A stretch of DNA of 64,000 nt from Pseudomonas sp. CHM02 (GCF_000612585.1 NZ_JFCA01000004.1:62001-126000), one strand, 5' to 3'. Shown: positions 8,546 to 18,322, counted from the stretch's first letter. Notes: a model not told the origin generated them from the sequence alone. Program-made: numbers and translations.

Positions 8546-8763
8546 GACCGTCATCGGATTTATTTTAACCCAGTAAAGCCTCAGGTTGCTGCGCCTGCCG
8601 GGCTTGGGTTTCTCCAGAAGACGCCCCTGCCGATTTGCCACGCGATGCTAGTGTCTAGTCATAGGCGTACAAAGCCGTGCGCGAACTTCTTACATGCGCA
8701 ATAGGTCGAGCAAACACTGTCAGTAGTTGCTTGAAATTAATATTTCAACTCAGGTAGTAAGCG

Positions 8764-10191
8764 ATGAGCACTATTCACGAACAGGCTATGAATTATGTTT
8801 ACCAGCAAGTTCTGCAACGGTTGATCGGATACTTTAATCGGGAAGAGCGAACAGCCCTCCAGTTGTTGGTCCAGCGAATCGTCGTGGCGGCGGGGGGTAT
8901 GGAGCAGGTGGGGGACTATAAAGTGTTGGTTGCCCACGGTGGCGGCGAGGTCAGCAGTTACACCTTGGCGTTGCTGCGTGCCGCGCAACTGACCATCGCG
9001 CACAGAGCGCCGCGTACTTTTCACTTGCGGGTTGCGACATTGCGCTACGCGGGTATGACCCAGGGCCGGCTCGACAGCCTCAATCAGGGCTATGGCCGTC
9101 TGTTTCTCCACGATGACCCGCGGGTTGAACTCCTGATGGTGGAAAACCAGGAAGTGCTGCCCTTCAACGCCTTGCGACCGGCCTCGACGGTTGCCCGGGA
9201 GATCAGCCAGCGCAATATGTTGATGGTGGGGCACCTGAGTGCCGGCGATTGCCGCGCGACCCTGTGCAGCGACACGTACCTGGCCCTGGGGGACTTTTAC
9301 CAGCGCGTCACCACCTGGAACGGTGGGGTGCATGCACTGGTCAGTGGAGATTCCCCGCGCAAGCAAAATCAGTTTCTGGCCTGGCTCAAGAACACTGCAC
9401 AAAGCGTCGGAGGCACCGTTGCGGAGCCCTGGCCGTCGTCGCTCACGGGGTTGTTCGCACGCATGGACGCGTTGAGCACCGGTTATTACCGCGATGTATT
9501 CGGCGATCATTACGTCGCGACTGAAGCCCCCGGCAAGACTGGCCATCGTCACTTGGCCTACATTGGCGTTGCTGATCTGCTGAGCAGCGTGAACCTTCCC
9601 GCTTCGCCCATGCTCACCGACTTCATGGCCTTCGCCCCTGATCCGCTGGGGTTTCACTTCAGTCATCCAGGCTATTCCAACCCGCTGCTGATGGCTCACT
9701 TGCATGGGTTGCAGGCCCAATCCTTGCGCGACATGGACTATGAAGAGGGGGTGCAGGGTTTTCTGCGGCGGGCCGCCCACTATCTGGACCGCATGCATAT
9801 GCCCAAGACGTTGCTGGCCGAGGCGGGGAGCCGCGAAGGGCGCATCCTGTCGAGCGCGTGTGCCCAGCAGTTCTTTGGCCTGGACGAGACTCAGCTGGTG
9901 TGCCTGCTGTTCTCGCCCTTTATCCATCATGGCGAGCGCCTGGAGGGCTATTTGCGCCAATGCCACCCGGGCATGCTGGTCGCGCTGCCAGAGCTGCACA
10001 AGGTCCTGCAGGGCAAGCCTTCAGCCGACATGCTGCAGCAATGGGTCACCGACACCAGCGGTTTGCCGATGCCATTGGTGCAGCACCTCTACCGTAGACG
10101 TCCGTTGGCCGGCGCGACCGGCAAGCAACCGTGCAGCACCGATGCCGTGGCCCATGACAGCGCGCCGGCCTGTCAATTGTCCGGCCGATGA
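8764..10191 (+). CDS. Unrecognised 475-residue protein coupled to a MocR-like regulator
   Basis: I do not recognise this family. The protein is soluble, with no signal peptide or membrane segment. The N-terminal ~110 residues contain a VLVAHGGGEVSSYTLALLRAAQ stretch followed by RTFHLRVATLRYAGMTQGRL, which could be a Rossmann-like or NAD/aminotransferase-associated fold. Histidine and aromatic residues cluster in the middle (FHFSHPGYSNPLLMAHLHG), and the last ~35 residues look disordered. Its stop overlaps the start of the next gene as ATGA, so the two are translationally coupled. The ribosome binding site is weak (AGG about nine bases upstream). Role unknown; the regulator next door suggests an amine or vitamin B6-related substrate, which is a guess. 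Confidence 0.75.
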   Translation: MSTIHEQAMNYVYQQVLQRLIGYFNREERTALQLLVQRIVVAAGGMEQVGDYKVLVAHGGGEVSSYTLALLRAAQLTIAHRAPRTFHLRVATLRYAGMTQGRLDSLNQGYGRLFLHDDPRVELLMVENQEVLPFNALRPASTVAREISQRNMLMVGHLSAGDCRATLCSDTYLALGDFYQRVTTWNGGVHALVSGDSPRKQNQFLAWLKNTAQSVGGTVAEPWPSSLTGLFARMDALSTGYYRDVFGDHYVATEAPGKTGHRHLAYIGVADLLSSVNLPASPMLTDFMAFAPDPLGFHFSHPGYSNPLLMAHLHGLQAQSLRDMDYEEGVQGFLRRAAHYLDRMHMPKTLLAEAGSREGRILSSACAQQFFGLDETQLVCLLFSPFIHHGERLEGYLRQCHPGMLVALPELHKVLQGKPSADMLQQWVTDTSGLPMPLVQHLYRRRPLAGATGKQPCSTDAVAHDSAPACQLSGR

Positions 10192-11594
10192 CACTGCGCG
10201 GCGAACGGCAGGCAGACTTCGCGTACCAGGCGGTTTACCGCTACATGATCAGCCTGATCAATGAAGTCAGTACCGATACCCGGGTCAAGTTGCCCTCCCT
10301 GAGGCAATTGGCGGGGCGCCTGAACGTGTCGATCTCGACGGTACAGTACGCGTACTCGCTGCTGGAGAAGGAGGGCAGGGTCTATTCGGTGGCCAAGTCG
10401 GGCTATTACGCCTGGCCCCGGTCAACCAGCCCGCTGGCGTGGGTCGGTGGCGATCTGCTTGATCGGCTCTACGCGGCGGCGCGCCGTCCGGGCATGGTGG
10501 TGCTCAGCGGTGATGAGCCCGCGCTGCTGGCGTCGCTGGATGGTGCGTTGTTGCGCCTGGAGCGGGAACTGGTGCGTCAATACCCAGGTCACCTGCAGCC
10601 CTGGTCCCAGCCGTGCGGTGTGTGGGAGCTGCGCGCAGCACTGGCGGCGCGCTACACCTCGTCGCCCACGCGATGCTGGCATGCCGATGACGTCTACATC
10701 GGTGCCGACCTGCGCGGTGTGCTGGACATCCTTATCGACGTATTGGGGCTGAAGGGAACGACGGTCATAGTCGAATCCCCGTGCGACTGGCTGGTCCTGC
10801 GCCTGTTGCAGGATGCCGGGGTGCGCATCATCGAGTTGCCCTGGACAGCGGAAGGCCGCCTGGACCTGGCGACCCTCGATCAATGGTTATGTCACGAGCC
10901 GGTGCAGTTGCTGTTGCTGTCTTCAAAGGTCAGCCTGCCGTCGGGCATTGCCCTGTCTACCCACGAGCGTCTGGCCGTCGCGCAGATGCTGGAGCAGCAT
11001 GGTTGCTGGTTGCTGGAAAACGACACCTTTGGCGAATTGGGGTTCATGGAACCCCAGGCCGCGTTGCGGGAGCTGGTCAACCCGGAGCGATTGATGGTGT
11101 TTTCTTCCTTCGAAAAGGTACTGGGTTCGGAGGCACCTTATGGTTACCTGCTGTCGCGGCGCATGAGCAGCGAGTTGCAGCGCCAATTCCTGCTGCGCTC
11201 CTTTCGTTTGTCGTCGATCCGCCAGCGTGCCATTGCGCGGCTGTACCAAAGTGGGCGGATGGACCTGCACCTGCGCGCGCTGCGCCTGCAATTGCATGAG
11301 CAAGCGCAGCAAATGTGCCAACGCCTGGACCTGCACCTGGGGGATCAAGTGGCCTACCGAGCGCCAGTCGCCGGCGCGGCTTTCTGGCTCGGTGTCACGC
11401 GGGCCGTGGACATGCGCCAGGTGTTCCAGCGCCTGCTCAGCCAACATGTGGTGATCGCACCCGGTGAACTGTTCAGTCTCAGCGGCCTGCATCAGCAGCA
11501 TTTGCGTGTGAGCCACACCTTTCATGGGCATCCCGACCTGGATATTGCCCTGGCGGCAATCAGTGATGCACTGCGTCACGCCCAGAAGGGGTGA
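10188..11594 (+). CDS. GntR/MocR-family regulator with aminotransferase-like domain
   Basis: 468 residues. An N-terminal GntR winged helix (about 10-75: LPSLRQLAGRLNVSISTVQY) is followed by a fold-type I aminotransferase-like domain. The presumed PLP lysine is Lys310 in FSSFEKVLGSEAPYGYL. The usual PGxRxG after this lysine is replaced, and the usual EDDY block reads ENDTF, so cofactor binding may be modified. MocR proteins normally sense PLP adducts of amino compounds and regulate adjacent genes. The start overlaps the preceding stop (ATGA), placing both in one operon, which is unusual because MocR genes more often diverge from their targets. Confidence 0.85.
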   Translation: MTLRGERQADFAYQAVYRYMISLINEVSTDTRVKLPSLRQLAGRLNVSISTVQYAYSLLEKEGRVYSVAKSGYYAWPRSTSPLAWVGGDLLDRLYAAARRPGMVVLSGDEPALLASLDGALLRLERELVRQYPGHLQPWSQPCGVWELRAALAARYTSSPTRCWHADDVYIGADLRGVLDILIDVLGLKGTTVIVESPCDWLVLRLLQDAGVRIIELPWTAEGRLDLATLDQWLCHEPVQLLLLSSKVSLPSGIALSTHERLAVAQMLEQHGCWLLENDTFGELGFMEPQAALRELVNPERLMVFSSFEKVLGSEAPYGYLLSRRMSSELQRQFLLRSFRLSSIRQRAIARLYQSGRMDLHLRALRLQLHEQAQQMCQRLDLHLGDQVAYRAPVAGAAFWLGVTRAVDMRQVFQRLLSQHVVIAPGELFSLSGLHQQHLRVSHTFHGHPDLDIALAAISDALRHAQKG

Positions 11595-11700
11595 CTGCGT
11601 GAATTTTCTCTTGCTGCTGTAGGATTTATAACGTCGCGCAGCAGTCCAACACTCAGTAAACTGCCATTTTTTTCCGAATCCTTCTTTCCGAGGTTTATGC

Positions 11701-13344
11701 ATGACAATCAGTCCTTTTGCGGGCAAGCCGGCGCCAGCCCAGTTGCTGGTGGATATCCCGCGACTGGTCACGGCCTATTACACTGGCCAGCCTGATGCAG
11801 CAATCTCCACCCAGCGCGTGGCGTTCGGTACCTCCGGGCACCGTGGCAGCTCGTTTGAATTGAGCTTCAACGAATGGCATGTGCTCGCCATCAGCCAGGC
11901 CATTTGCCTGTATCGCGAAGCCCAGGGTATCAGCGGTCCGCTGTTTGTCGGCCTGGACACCCACGCGCTGTCGACGCCTGCCGGTGCCAGCGCCCTGGAA
12001 GTGCTGGCCGCCAATGGCGTGCACGTGATGTTGGCGCAGGGCGATGAGTACACGCCGACCCCGGCGATTTCCCACGCGATCATTTGCTACAACCGTGGCC
12101 GCACCAGCGGCCTGGCTGACGGCATCGTCATTACGCCGTCGCACAACCCGCCGCAGAGTGGCGGCTACAAGTACAATCCGCCCAATGGCGGCCCGGCCGA
12201 CACCCACGTCACCAAATGGATCGAAGCCAAGGCCAATGAACTGCTGGCCAACAAACTGGCCGGGGTCAAGCGCATCACTCACGCCCAGGCACTCAAGGCC
12301 GACACCACCCATCGCCATGACTACCTCAACAGCTACGTGGCCGACCTGGTCAATGTGATCGACATGGACGCCATCCGCAGCGCCGACCTGCGCCTGGGCG
12401 TGGATCCGCTGGGCGGAGCAGGGGTGCGCTACTGGTCGGCGATTGCCGAGCACTACCGCCTGAATCTGGACGTGGTGAACACCGAAGTCGACGCCACCTT
12501 CCGCTTCATGAGCGTCGACTGGGACGGCCAGATCCGCATGGACCCGTCCTCCAGCTACGCCATGCAAGGCCTGATCGGTCTCAAGGAACGCTTCGACGTG
12601 GCATTCGCCTGCGACCCGGACCACGACCGTCACGGCATCGTCACCCCGTCCGGTGGTCTGTTGGCACCGAACAACTACCTGGCCGTGTCCATCGACTACC
12701 TGTTCCAGAACCGTCCTGGCTGGCGTGCAGACGCCGCCGTGGGCAAGACCGTGGTCAGCAGCGGCTTGATCGACCGCGTGGCTGCCCGCATTGGCCGTCG
12801 TCTGTACGAAGTACCAGTCGGCTTCAAGTGGTTTGCCGATGGCCTGTTCGAAGGCTCGTTGGGCTTTGGCGGCGAAGAAAGCGCCGGCGCCTCGTTCCTG
12901 CGCAAGGACGGCACGGTCTGGAGCACTGACAAGGACGGCCTGATCCCGGCATTGCTGGCCGCGGAAATGACCTCGCGCAAAGGCCAGGACCCTAGCCAGA
13001 TCTACCGTGGCCTGACCGACGCCCTGGGCGAACCGTTCGCGATTCGTGTGGACGCCAAGGCCACCCCGGCGCAGAAAGCCTTGCTGGGCAAGCTGTCGCC
13101 GGATCAGGTGACGTCCACCGAGTTGGCCGGGGAAAGCATCCAGCAGATCCTCAGCCATGCGCCGGGTAACAACCAGGCAATCGGCGGGTTGAAGGTGATG
13201 ACCGAAAACGGCTGGTTTGCTGCACGCCCATCGGGTACCGAGGATATCTACAAGATCTACGCCGAGAGCTTTATTGGCGAAGATCACCTCAAGCAATTGG
13301 TGGAAGAGGCGCAGGTGCTGGTAGACGGCGCTATCAGCCAGTAA
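11701..13344 (+). CDS. pgm: Phosphoglucomutase
   Basis: 547 residues, the normal length of the bacterial alpha-D-glucose phosphate-specific enzyme. The phosphoserine loop TPSHNP has Ser147, the magnesium loop DPDHDRHG has Asp305, Asp307 and Asp309, and the phosphate-binding [12 protein letters not shown] lies near the C-terminus. It interconverts glucose-1-phosphate and glucose-6-phosphate for glycogen, trehalose and surface-sugar synthesis in the cytoplasm. ATG 11701 follows a CCGAGG motif. It is monocistronic and ends just before a REPIN. Confidence 0.95.
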   Translation: MTISPFAGKPAPAQLLVDIPRLVTAYYTGQPDAAISTQRVAFGTSGHRGSSFELSFNEWHVLAISQAICLYREAQGISGPLFVGLDTHALSTPAGASALEVLAANGVHVMLAQGDEYTPTPAISHAIICYNRGRTSGLADGIVITPSHNPPQSGGYKYNPPNGGPADTHVTKWIEAKANELLANKLAGVKRITHAQALKADTTHRHDYLNSYVADLVNVIDMDAIRSADLRLGVDPLGGAGVRYWSAIAEHYRLNLDVVNTEVDATFRFMSVDWDGQIRMDPSSSYAMQGLIGLKERFDVAFACDPDHDRHGIVTPSGGLLAPNNYLAVSIDYLFQNRPGWRADAAVGKTVVSSGLIDRVAARIGRRLYEVPVGFKWFADGLFEGSLGFGGEESAGASFLRKDGTVWSTDKDGLIPALLAAEMTSRKGQDPSQIYRGLTDALGEPFAIRVDAKATPAQKALLGKLSPDQVTSTELAGESIQQILSHAPGNNQAIGGLKVMTENGWFAARPSGTEDIYKIYAESFIGEDHLKQLVEEAQVLVDGAISQ

Positions 13345-13350
13345 CCCATT

Positions 13351-13415
13351 GTAGGAGCCCGGCTTGCCGGCGATGGCGTTCGTAAGACCGCTATCGCCGG
13401 CAAGCCAGCTCCTGC
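13351..13415. repeat. REPIN (paired inverted REP)
   Basis: The segment starting GTAGGAGCCCGGCTTGCCGG is mirrored by the one ending GCCGGCAAGCCAGCTCCTGC, with a short spacer, forming a long hairpin between the convergent pgm and pirin genes. It may also end both transcripts. A related copy occurs at 60861-60947. Confidence 0.8.
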
Positions 13416-13419
13416 AGGG

Positions 13420-14115
13420 TCAGGCGAGGTCGACCAGGACGATTTCGCTGTCTTCAATCGCGGTTACCCGCAATACCTGTTCATCCTCCACCGCGATTCC
13501 GTCTCGAGCGTGTGCACGCAAGCCGTTGACTTCAATCACGCCCGTAGCCGGCACCAGATACGCACGGCGCCCGCTGTCCAGCCGGTATTCGGCACTTTCC
13601 CCCGCTTTCAGGTTCGCTGCCACCAGGCGCGCATCCGCACGAATGCGCAGGCTCTCGGTGTCGCCGGACTTGCCGCTGGCCAGTGTCACAAAACCTTCGC
13701 GATCACCTTTCGGAAACGGCTTGGCGCCCCAGGAAGGCGGCAACCCGGCTTCGTTCGGGATAATCCAGATCTGGAAGATTTTCGTTGGCGTGTCTTCCAG
13801 GTTGTATTCGCTGTGGGCGATCCCGGTGCCCGCACTCATCACCTGCACATCACCGGCTTCGGTGCGGCCTTTGTTGCCGAGGTTGTCGGCATGGCTGATC
13901 GCACCCTCGCGCACGTAGGTAATGATCTCCATATCGCGATGCGGGTGCTGCGGGAAGCCCGTGCCTGGGGCAATGATGTCGTCGTTCCACACCCGCAGGT
14001 TGCCCCAGTGCATGCGCTGGGGGTCGTGGTAGTCGGCGAATGAAAAGTGGTGATGAGCGTCAAGCCAGCCATGGTGGGCGCCGCCCAGGGAATTGAAAGG
14101 TCGAAGTTCAAGCAT
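13420..14115 (-). CDS. Pirin-family bicupin protein
   Basis: 231 residues, the size of YhhW-type pirins. The metal site is recognisable as HPHRDMEIITY with a later GTGIAHSEYN. Some homologues have quercetin 2,3-dioxygenase activity, others act in stress regulation, so the substrate is open. The start MLELRPFNSLGGA is the family norm and GGAGACGATC lies upstream. It is alone on this strand and ends at the REPIN. Confidence 0.88.
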   Translation of the reverse strand: MLELRPFNSLGGAHHGWLDAHHHFSFADYHDPQRMHWGNLRVWNDDIIAPGTGFPQHPHRDMEIITYVREGAISHADNLGNKGRTEAGDVQVMSAGTGIAHSEYNLEDTPTKIFQIWIIPNEAGLPPSWGAKPFPKGDREGFVTLASGKSGDTESLRIRADARLVAANLKAGESAEYRLDSGRRAYLVPATGVIEVNGLRAHARDGIAVEDEQVLRVTAIEDSEIVLVDLA

Positions 14116-14334
14116 GATCGTCTCCTGTGGATGGCGCCTATGATCCTGCAGCCCATGATCGATAAAAAGCCGGAAATATGCCTGATTCCTATCAGTTTAT
14201 TAGATTGGTTGGTGGCGTTTTGACTTTCAGTTCATCACCTAACTGCATGACAGCAAAGCAATTGGCTGGAACTGAGCGTCAATTCCGGCGACCATGGGGC
14301 TCTTGTAAGAACCCAGCTCATCGCAGGAGTCCGC

Positions 14335-16782
14335 GTGTCGCAACAACAGCCTGATCTTCCCCCCGAACTGCGCCCTCTGGCTGAAATGCCACTCTTGAAA
14401 CGCCTGGCTGCGCGCCTGTTTGGCCATGGCCTGACCCGGTTGCGCGCCCAGCACCGATTTTCGTGGTTGCACGGGCAGGCCGACGGTTTTCGCAGTGGGC
14501 ACGAGGCGGGCGTGGAGTACGGCTATCGCGAGGGCAAGGCCGATGGCATCGAGGAAGGTCGGCAGGTTCTGTTGATCCGTGACTTCCGCCCGGATGAGCA
14601 CCGCGCACCGGGTGTGGATGACAGTCTGTTCGATGATTGGCGCCTGCCACTCACCGCCGAGTTGAAGAAGCGCATCAAGGCCGACGTTGCGCGTTTGCTG
14701 CCGCTCCACGCCCAGCCCAGCGCGGCGCAGTGGAAGATGATCTTCAGCGATACGCCCTCGACCTCAGTGATTGCCGGCGCCGGTGCGGGTAAATCCACCT
14801 CCTTGGTGCTGCGAATCTTGCTGCTCACCCATTACCTGGGCTTCGAACTCAGCTCGATGACCGTGGTGACCTTTACCCGTGAGTCGCGCAAGGACTTCAT
14901 CAACAAGCTCATGGAAATTCTCAGCCTGTGGGGCCAACCCCTTGGCCTGAAAGAAGCGCAGGCCGTGGTGCGAACCTTTCACTCGCGCATTTTGCCCATG
15001 GTCCGCAGCTTGCCGGGCTTCGAGCGCCTGCAGGCGTTCGAGAACCTGAGCGCAGGGTTTGAAGACGCGGACAGCAACCCCTTCGACCTGCGTATCAATG
15101 ATGCCCAGCGCCAGCAGATGAATGCCTGTTATCACCGCTTGTACGGGCAGCATGCGCGTTTTCGCGAGCTGATAGCGCCGCTGGCACGCCATGGCTTGCA
15201 GCTCAAGGAGCTGGAGCGCGATCATCCCGATGTGCAAAAACGCGTGGCCGTGACCGAACTGGCGGCCAAGCGGGACGAAGAACTCTGCGATGTGATCGAG
15301 GACTTGTGGTTCCGTGCGGGCGCCTGGCCGATCAAGGGCATCGAGCCCAATCGCCAGGCCCTGGAAATCAACGGTGCGCAGTTTCACTGCCATGGCTACA
15401 TACCGGCGCTGGACGCCTGGGTGGTGCTGGGCTTCGACTCAAGGGAGAACGCCCAGATCAGCCGGCCAAACTCGAAATTGTCCGTGCGCGCAGAATGGGC
15501 GGTAAAGCGCACCTTGTTTCAAGCTTTCTGCCGTAAACCACTGATATGGCTCGATAGTTATGAAGCATCAAAGCGGCTTTTGAGCAGTTTGGCCGGCGAT
15601 GCCGCTGCCGGGCCTGGCTTTGATTACAAGGTCAAAGGCGAGCTGGCCTCGGCGCCGTTGCTGGACAGCTTCGTCATGGCGGCTGGGTTTATCGAAAACC
15701 TGGGGCTCGACGTGCCCACTGCAGTTGGGCAAATGAGCTTCGCCAAGGACGACACGGACCGTTTCTTCTTCGAAGCCCTGAGTATCTTCTGGAAAGCCCT
15801 GGAAGATCACCTGCTGGACCAGTCGCCACCGATCATGACCTACAACCGCATGTTCTCGCTGTTCGGCGAAAACACCCCGGAAAACCTCAAGCTGCTCAGC
15901 GATCCGCTGTTACGGCCGCTGTCGCACTTGATGATCGACGAGTTTCAGGACGTGTCGCCACAGATCGTCTCGTGGATCCGCGCCAGCCTGCGCGAAATCC
16001 GCAGCCGTGGCCCGGCGATGCATGTCGGGCGTGGCGCCCAGCGCTCATCGCTGCTATGCGTGGGGGATGACTGGCAGTCGATCTACGGTTGGCGCGGGAG
16101 CTCGCCCAAGTACTTCATGGCGTTCAACCAGGAATTCCCGTCACCTGCCACTACCCGCGTGATGCTGGGCGAGAACTATCGCAGCCACCAGCACATCATC
16201 GACGCCGCCGAGCACATCGTGCGCGCCGCGCCGGCGATCCCTGGCAAGAAGGCCAAGGCCAGTGGGGCGCCCAAGGATTTGGTGGCGGTGAAAGTGCTGG
16301 AGCGTGACGACGCGGCATTGGGGCGGCAGTTGCTGGAGCATTACCAGCGCGGTGATTCGGTGTTGATGCTGTATCGAAAAAGTAGCGATAAGTTACTGAT
16401 TCAAGAGCATATTCAGTCTGTAGTTAATGTGGATTCTAGCTTGCCGCCCCCGGCACGCAGGCTGAAGCAACTGACCTACCACAGTGCCAAGGGACTGCAG
16501 GCCGACGCGGTATTTCTGCTGGGGGATTGCCAGCACGTGACCAGTTCGCCCTACAAGAACCAGGTGTACCGCATGGCGGGCCTGGGCAAGGACGGCGACA
16601 ACGAGCCCTACGACAATGCGCAAAAGGATGAGGTGTTGCGCCTGGCCTACGTGGGCATTACCCGTGCGGTGAGCCATTGCTACTGGTACGTGGAAAAGCC
16701 CGAAGGCCCGGCAGCGAATGTGCCCAGGGCGTCGGAGCGGGTCGATGGCAGGAAAGCCTTCTTCGATGACCAACGCAACTGA
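14335..16782 (+). CDS. UvrD/Rep-type superfamily 1 helicase
   Basis: 815 residues. Walker A AGAGAGKST has Lys153; motif Ia is VVTFTRESR; motif II LMIDEFQDVS has Asp535-Glu536; then GDDWQSIYGWRGS, LGENYRSH, TYHSAKGLQAD and YVGITRA. These are the full set of UvrD-like 3'-5' helicase motifs. The 140-residue N-terminal extension contains a Gly-rich charged run (GHEAGVEYGYREGKADGIEE), and about 380 residues separate motifs I and II, as in helicase IV-like proteins. GTG 14335 is preceded by AGGAG at 14325-14329. A role in DNA repair or restart is inferred. No partner genes adjoin it. Confidence 0.9.
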   Translation: MSQQQPDLPPELRPLAEMPLLKRLAARLFGHGLTRLRAQHRFSWLHGQADGFRSGHEAGVEYGYREGKADGIEEGRQVLLIRDFRPDEHRAPGVDDSLFDDWRLPLTAELKKRIKADVARLLPLHAQPSAAQWKMIFSDTPSTSVIAGAGAGKSTSLVLRILLLTHYLGFELSSMTVVTFTRESRKDFINKLMEILSLWGQPLGLKEAQAVVRTFHSRILPMVRSLPGFERLQAFENLSAGFEDADSNPFDLRINDAQRQQMNACYHRLYGQHARFRELIAPLARHGLQLKELERDHPDVQKRVAVTELAAKRDEELCDVIEDLWFRAGAWPIKGIEPNRQALEINGAQFHCHGYIPALDAWVVLGFDSRENAQISRPNSKLSVRAEWAVKRTLFQAFCRKPLIWLDSYEASKRLLSSLAGDAAAGPGFDYKVKGELASAPLLDSFVMAAGFIENLGLDVPTAVGQMSFAKDDTDRFFFEALSIFWKALEDHLLDQSPPIMTYNRMFSLFGENTPENLKLLSDPLLRPLSHLMIDEFQDVSPQIVSWIRASLREIRSRGPAMHVGRGAQRSSLLCVGDDWQSIYGWRGSSPKYFMAFNQEFPSPATTRVMLGENYRSHQHIIDAAEHIVRAAPAIPGKKAKASGAPKDLVAVKVLERDDAALGRQLLEHYQRGDSVLMLYRKSSDKLLIQEHIQSVVNVDSSLPPPARRLKQLTYHSAKGLQADAVFLLGDCQHVTSSPYKNQVYRMAGLGKDGDNEPYDNAQKDEVLRLAYVGITRAVSHCYWYVEKPEGPAANVPRASERVDGRKAFFDDQRN

Positions 16783-16802
16783 GGGAGCACGGGATCTTGT
16801 GG

Positions 16803-16890
16803 GGGAGCGGGCTTGTCGTGGTGAGGGGGGCAGCGCAGATCTGATGGGGCTGCTTCGCAGCCCAGCGCAGGGCAAGCCTGCTCACCACAG
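16803..16890. repeat. REP-family inverted repeat with internal hairpin
   Basis: GGAGCGGGCTTG at the left is mirrored by CAAGCCTGCTCACCAC at the right. Within it, GGGCTGC-TTC-GCAGCCC (16847-16863) forms a tight hairpin. It lies between the convergent helicase and DUF1652 genes and could end both. The same family recurs near 21.3, 33.2 and 46.6 kb. Confidence 0.7.
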
Positions 16891-16934
16891 CAGACAGCGC
16901 CTGCATGAGAAATCCATTGTTTGATAGGGTGGGG

Positions 16935-17207
16935 TCAGGCCCGCAAGGACACCGGCGGCACGAACGACGCCAACTCATCCTCCACCGCCTCGATAATCCG
17001 CTCCACATCGGCCGCATTCATCACCGTGGCGCAGGGAATGCCGGCGATGGCAATCAGCGTCTCGCCGCTGGCGCGGTCGAACAAGCGGGCGATCATGCTG
17101 CCGGGTGCATCCATGCTGCCCTCGAAACCCATCGGATGAAAATGCCAGCGCATCAGCTGGCAGGCGTTGGGGAACGTCACTTTGTTCATGTTGCCCACCT
17201 TGTTCAT
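16935..17207 (-). CDS. DUF1652 family protein
   Basis: 90 residues. The stretch FPNACQLMRWHFHPMGFE followed by MDAPGSMIARLFD matches the small Pseudomonas family DUF1652, whose function is unknown. Two starts are plausible: 17207 after GGAAG, and 17189 (six codons later) after AAGGTGG. No signal peptide or membrane segment is present. Confidence 0.8.
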   Translation of the reverse strand: MNKVGNMNKVTFPNACQLMRWHFHPMGFEGSMDAPGSMIARLFDRASGETLIAIAGIPCATVMNAADVERIIEAVEDELASFVPPVSLRA

Positions 17208-17463
17208 TGAGCGCTTCCTTTAGCTCGTGGCAGGGGGCCATGACCGTCACTGGTCGTGGCGTCGGAGAGTTTAAAAGTAGCATTCGTTCGTAACCGCAAG
17301 GTGAATTTTTTGCCCCGTTCGGCGGTTGTGTTCAATTAGCTTGATGTGGGTCACGTCCTACTTGGGCTCGGGCAAAAGGCCAGTAGTCGGAACTGTCAAT
17401 TGGCCATTGAAGGCCCCGAGAAAATTCGGCAATCTCCACCGTTTACCCGCCACAGAGCCTTCC

Positions 17464-18273
17464 ATGCCAGACATCGCAGCCGACGATGACGCCCAGCAAT
17501 CCCACGCCACACGCGAGTTGGTGCTGCGCCACCACCTGTGTTGGCGCCATCGGGACCTGGAGGGCGTGATGTCCTACTACCACCCGGACATCCAGTACCA
17601 CGACTTCTTCCAGAACCGTGTGGTCGGTTTCGCCGAATTGCGCGACTACCTGCAAGCCAGCATGCCCCGCGGGGCCGACGAGGCGATCGAGCACAGTGAC
17701 CGTATCCGCGCCGATGGCGACACCGCGTTCATCCAGTACCGCATTACCTTGCGCGGTGGCCAGGGCCTGGTGTCGTTCCGCACCAGCGAAGCCATCACCG
17801 TGCGCGACGGGTTGATCTGGCGGGTCAACGAGTACGCCTCCCTGGTGCATGAACAGCCAGCCCAGGCCGCACGGCCTTCGGTCAGCCGCCTGGGCCTGTC
17901 GCCCCAGCAATTGGGGCACATGGCCAATGACCTGCAGCAATATTTCGAACGCAAACAACCTTATCTGGACCCGGAGTTGGACCTGCAGCGGGTTTCCAGG
18001 GAATGTGGCTACAGCCGCAATCAGATTTCCTACCTGCTGAACCAGGTGCTGGGGCAGAGCTTCTATCGCTATGTGAACCAGGCACGGCTCCAGCATTTGC
18101 TGGCCGCGCTGGACAAAGCCCGGCCGCCGATAAAAATCGACGACCTGGCGTTTGCCGCAGGCTTCAACTCGCTGTCGGCGTTCTACAGCGCATTTCGCCA
18201 GCACACGGGCCAGTCGCCCAAGGCTTACGTCAAACAAATTTCTCTGCGTGCACGCGCGCAAGACAGCCCATAA
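17464..18273 (+). CDS. AraC-family regulator with an N-terminal SnoaL/NTF2-like domain
   Basis: 269 residues. The first ~120 (ELVLRHHLCWRHRDLEGVMS, YYHPDIQYHDF, then RGGQGLVSFRTSEAITVRDG) look like a SnoaL/NTF2-like ligand-binding domain. Residues about 165-260 hold two helix-turn-helix motifs of the AraC type (CGYSRNQISYLLNQVLGQSF and LAFAAGFNSLSAFYSAFRQH). ATG 17464 has a poor ribosome binding site, but upstream residues look non-coding. It is followed after 49 bases by an amine-oxidase-like gene, a cupin and a polyamine binding protein, so it probably regulates them in response to a polyamine or its breakdown product. Confidence 0.85.
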   Translation: MPDIAADDDAQQSHATRELVLRHHLCWRHRDLEGVMSYYHPDIQYHDFFQNRVVGFAELRDYLQASMPRGADEAIEHSDRIRADGDTAFIQYRITLRGGQGLVSFRTSEAITVRDGLIWRVNEYASLVHEQPAQAARPSVSRLGLSPQQLGHMANDLQQYFERKQPYLDPELDLQRVSRECGYSRNQISYLLNQVLGQSFYRYVNQARLQHLLAALDKARPPIKIDDLAFAAGFNSLSAFYSAFRQHTGQSPKAYVKQISLRARAQDSP

Positions 18274-18322
18274 CCGCGCGCTCTAGGATCGACCCTATCG
18301 AAACGAGGTAGGGGAACCTGGC

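Larger units (their letters stand above)
8061..8763. other. 703-base stretch without a confident gene
   Basis: The stretch contains a terminator-like hairpin near 8197-8225, a 63-codon frame at 8354 and a 20-codon frame at 8440, each with a plausible ribosome binding site, and a T/A-richer segment before the 8764 gene. Frames at 8104-8361 (plus) and 8057-8269 (minus) lack ribosome binding sites and recognisable sequence. Confidence 0.5.

Noticed and set aside
11695..13296. 533-codon minus-strand frame opposite pgm
   Set aside because: The plus strand encodes a full phosphoglucomutase with catalytic residues; the minus frame is a composition artefact.
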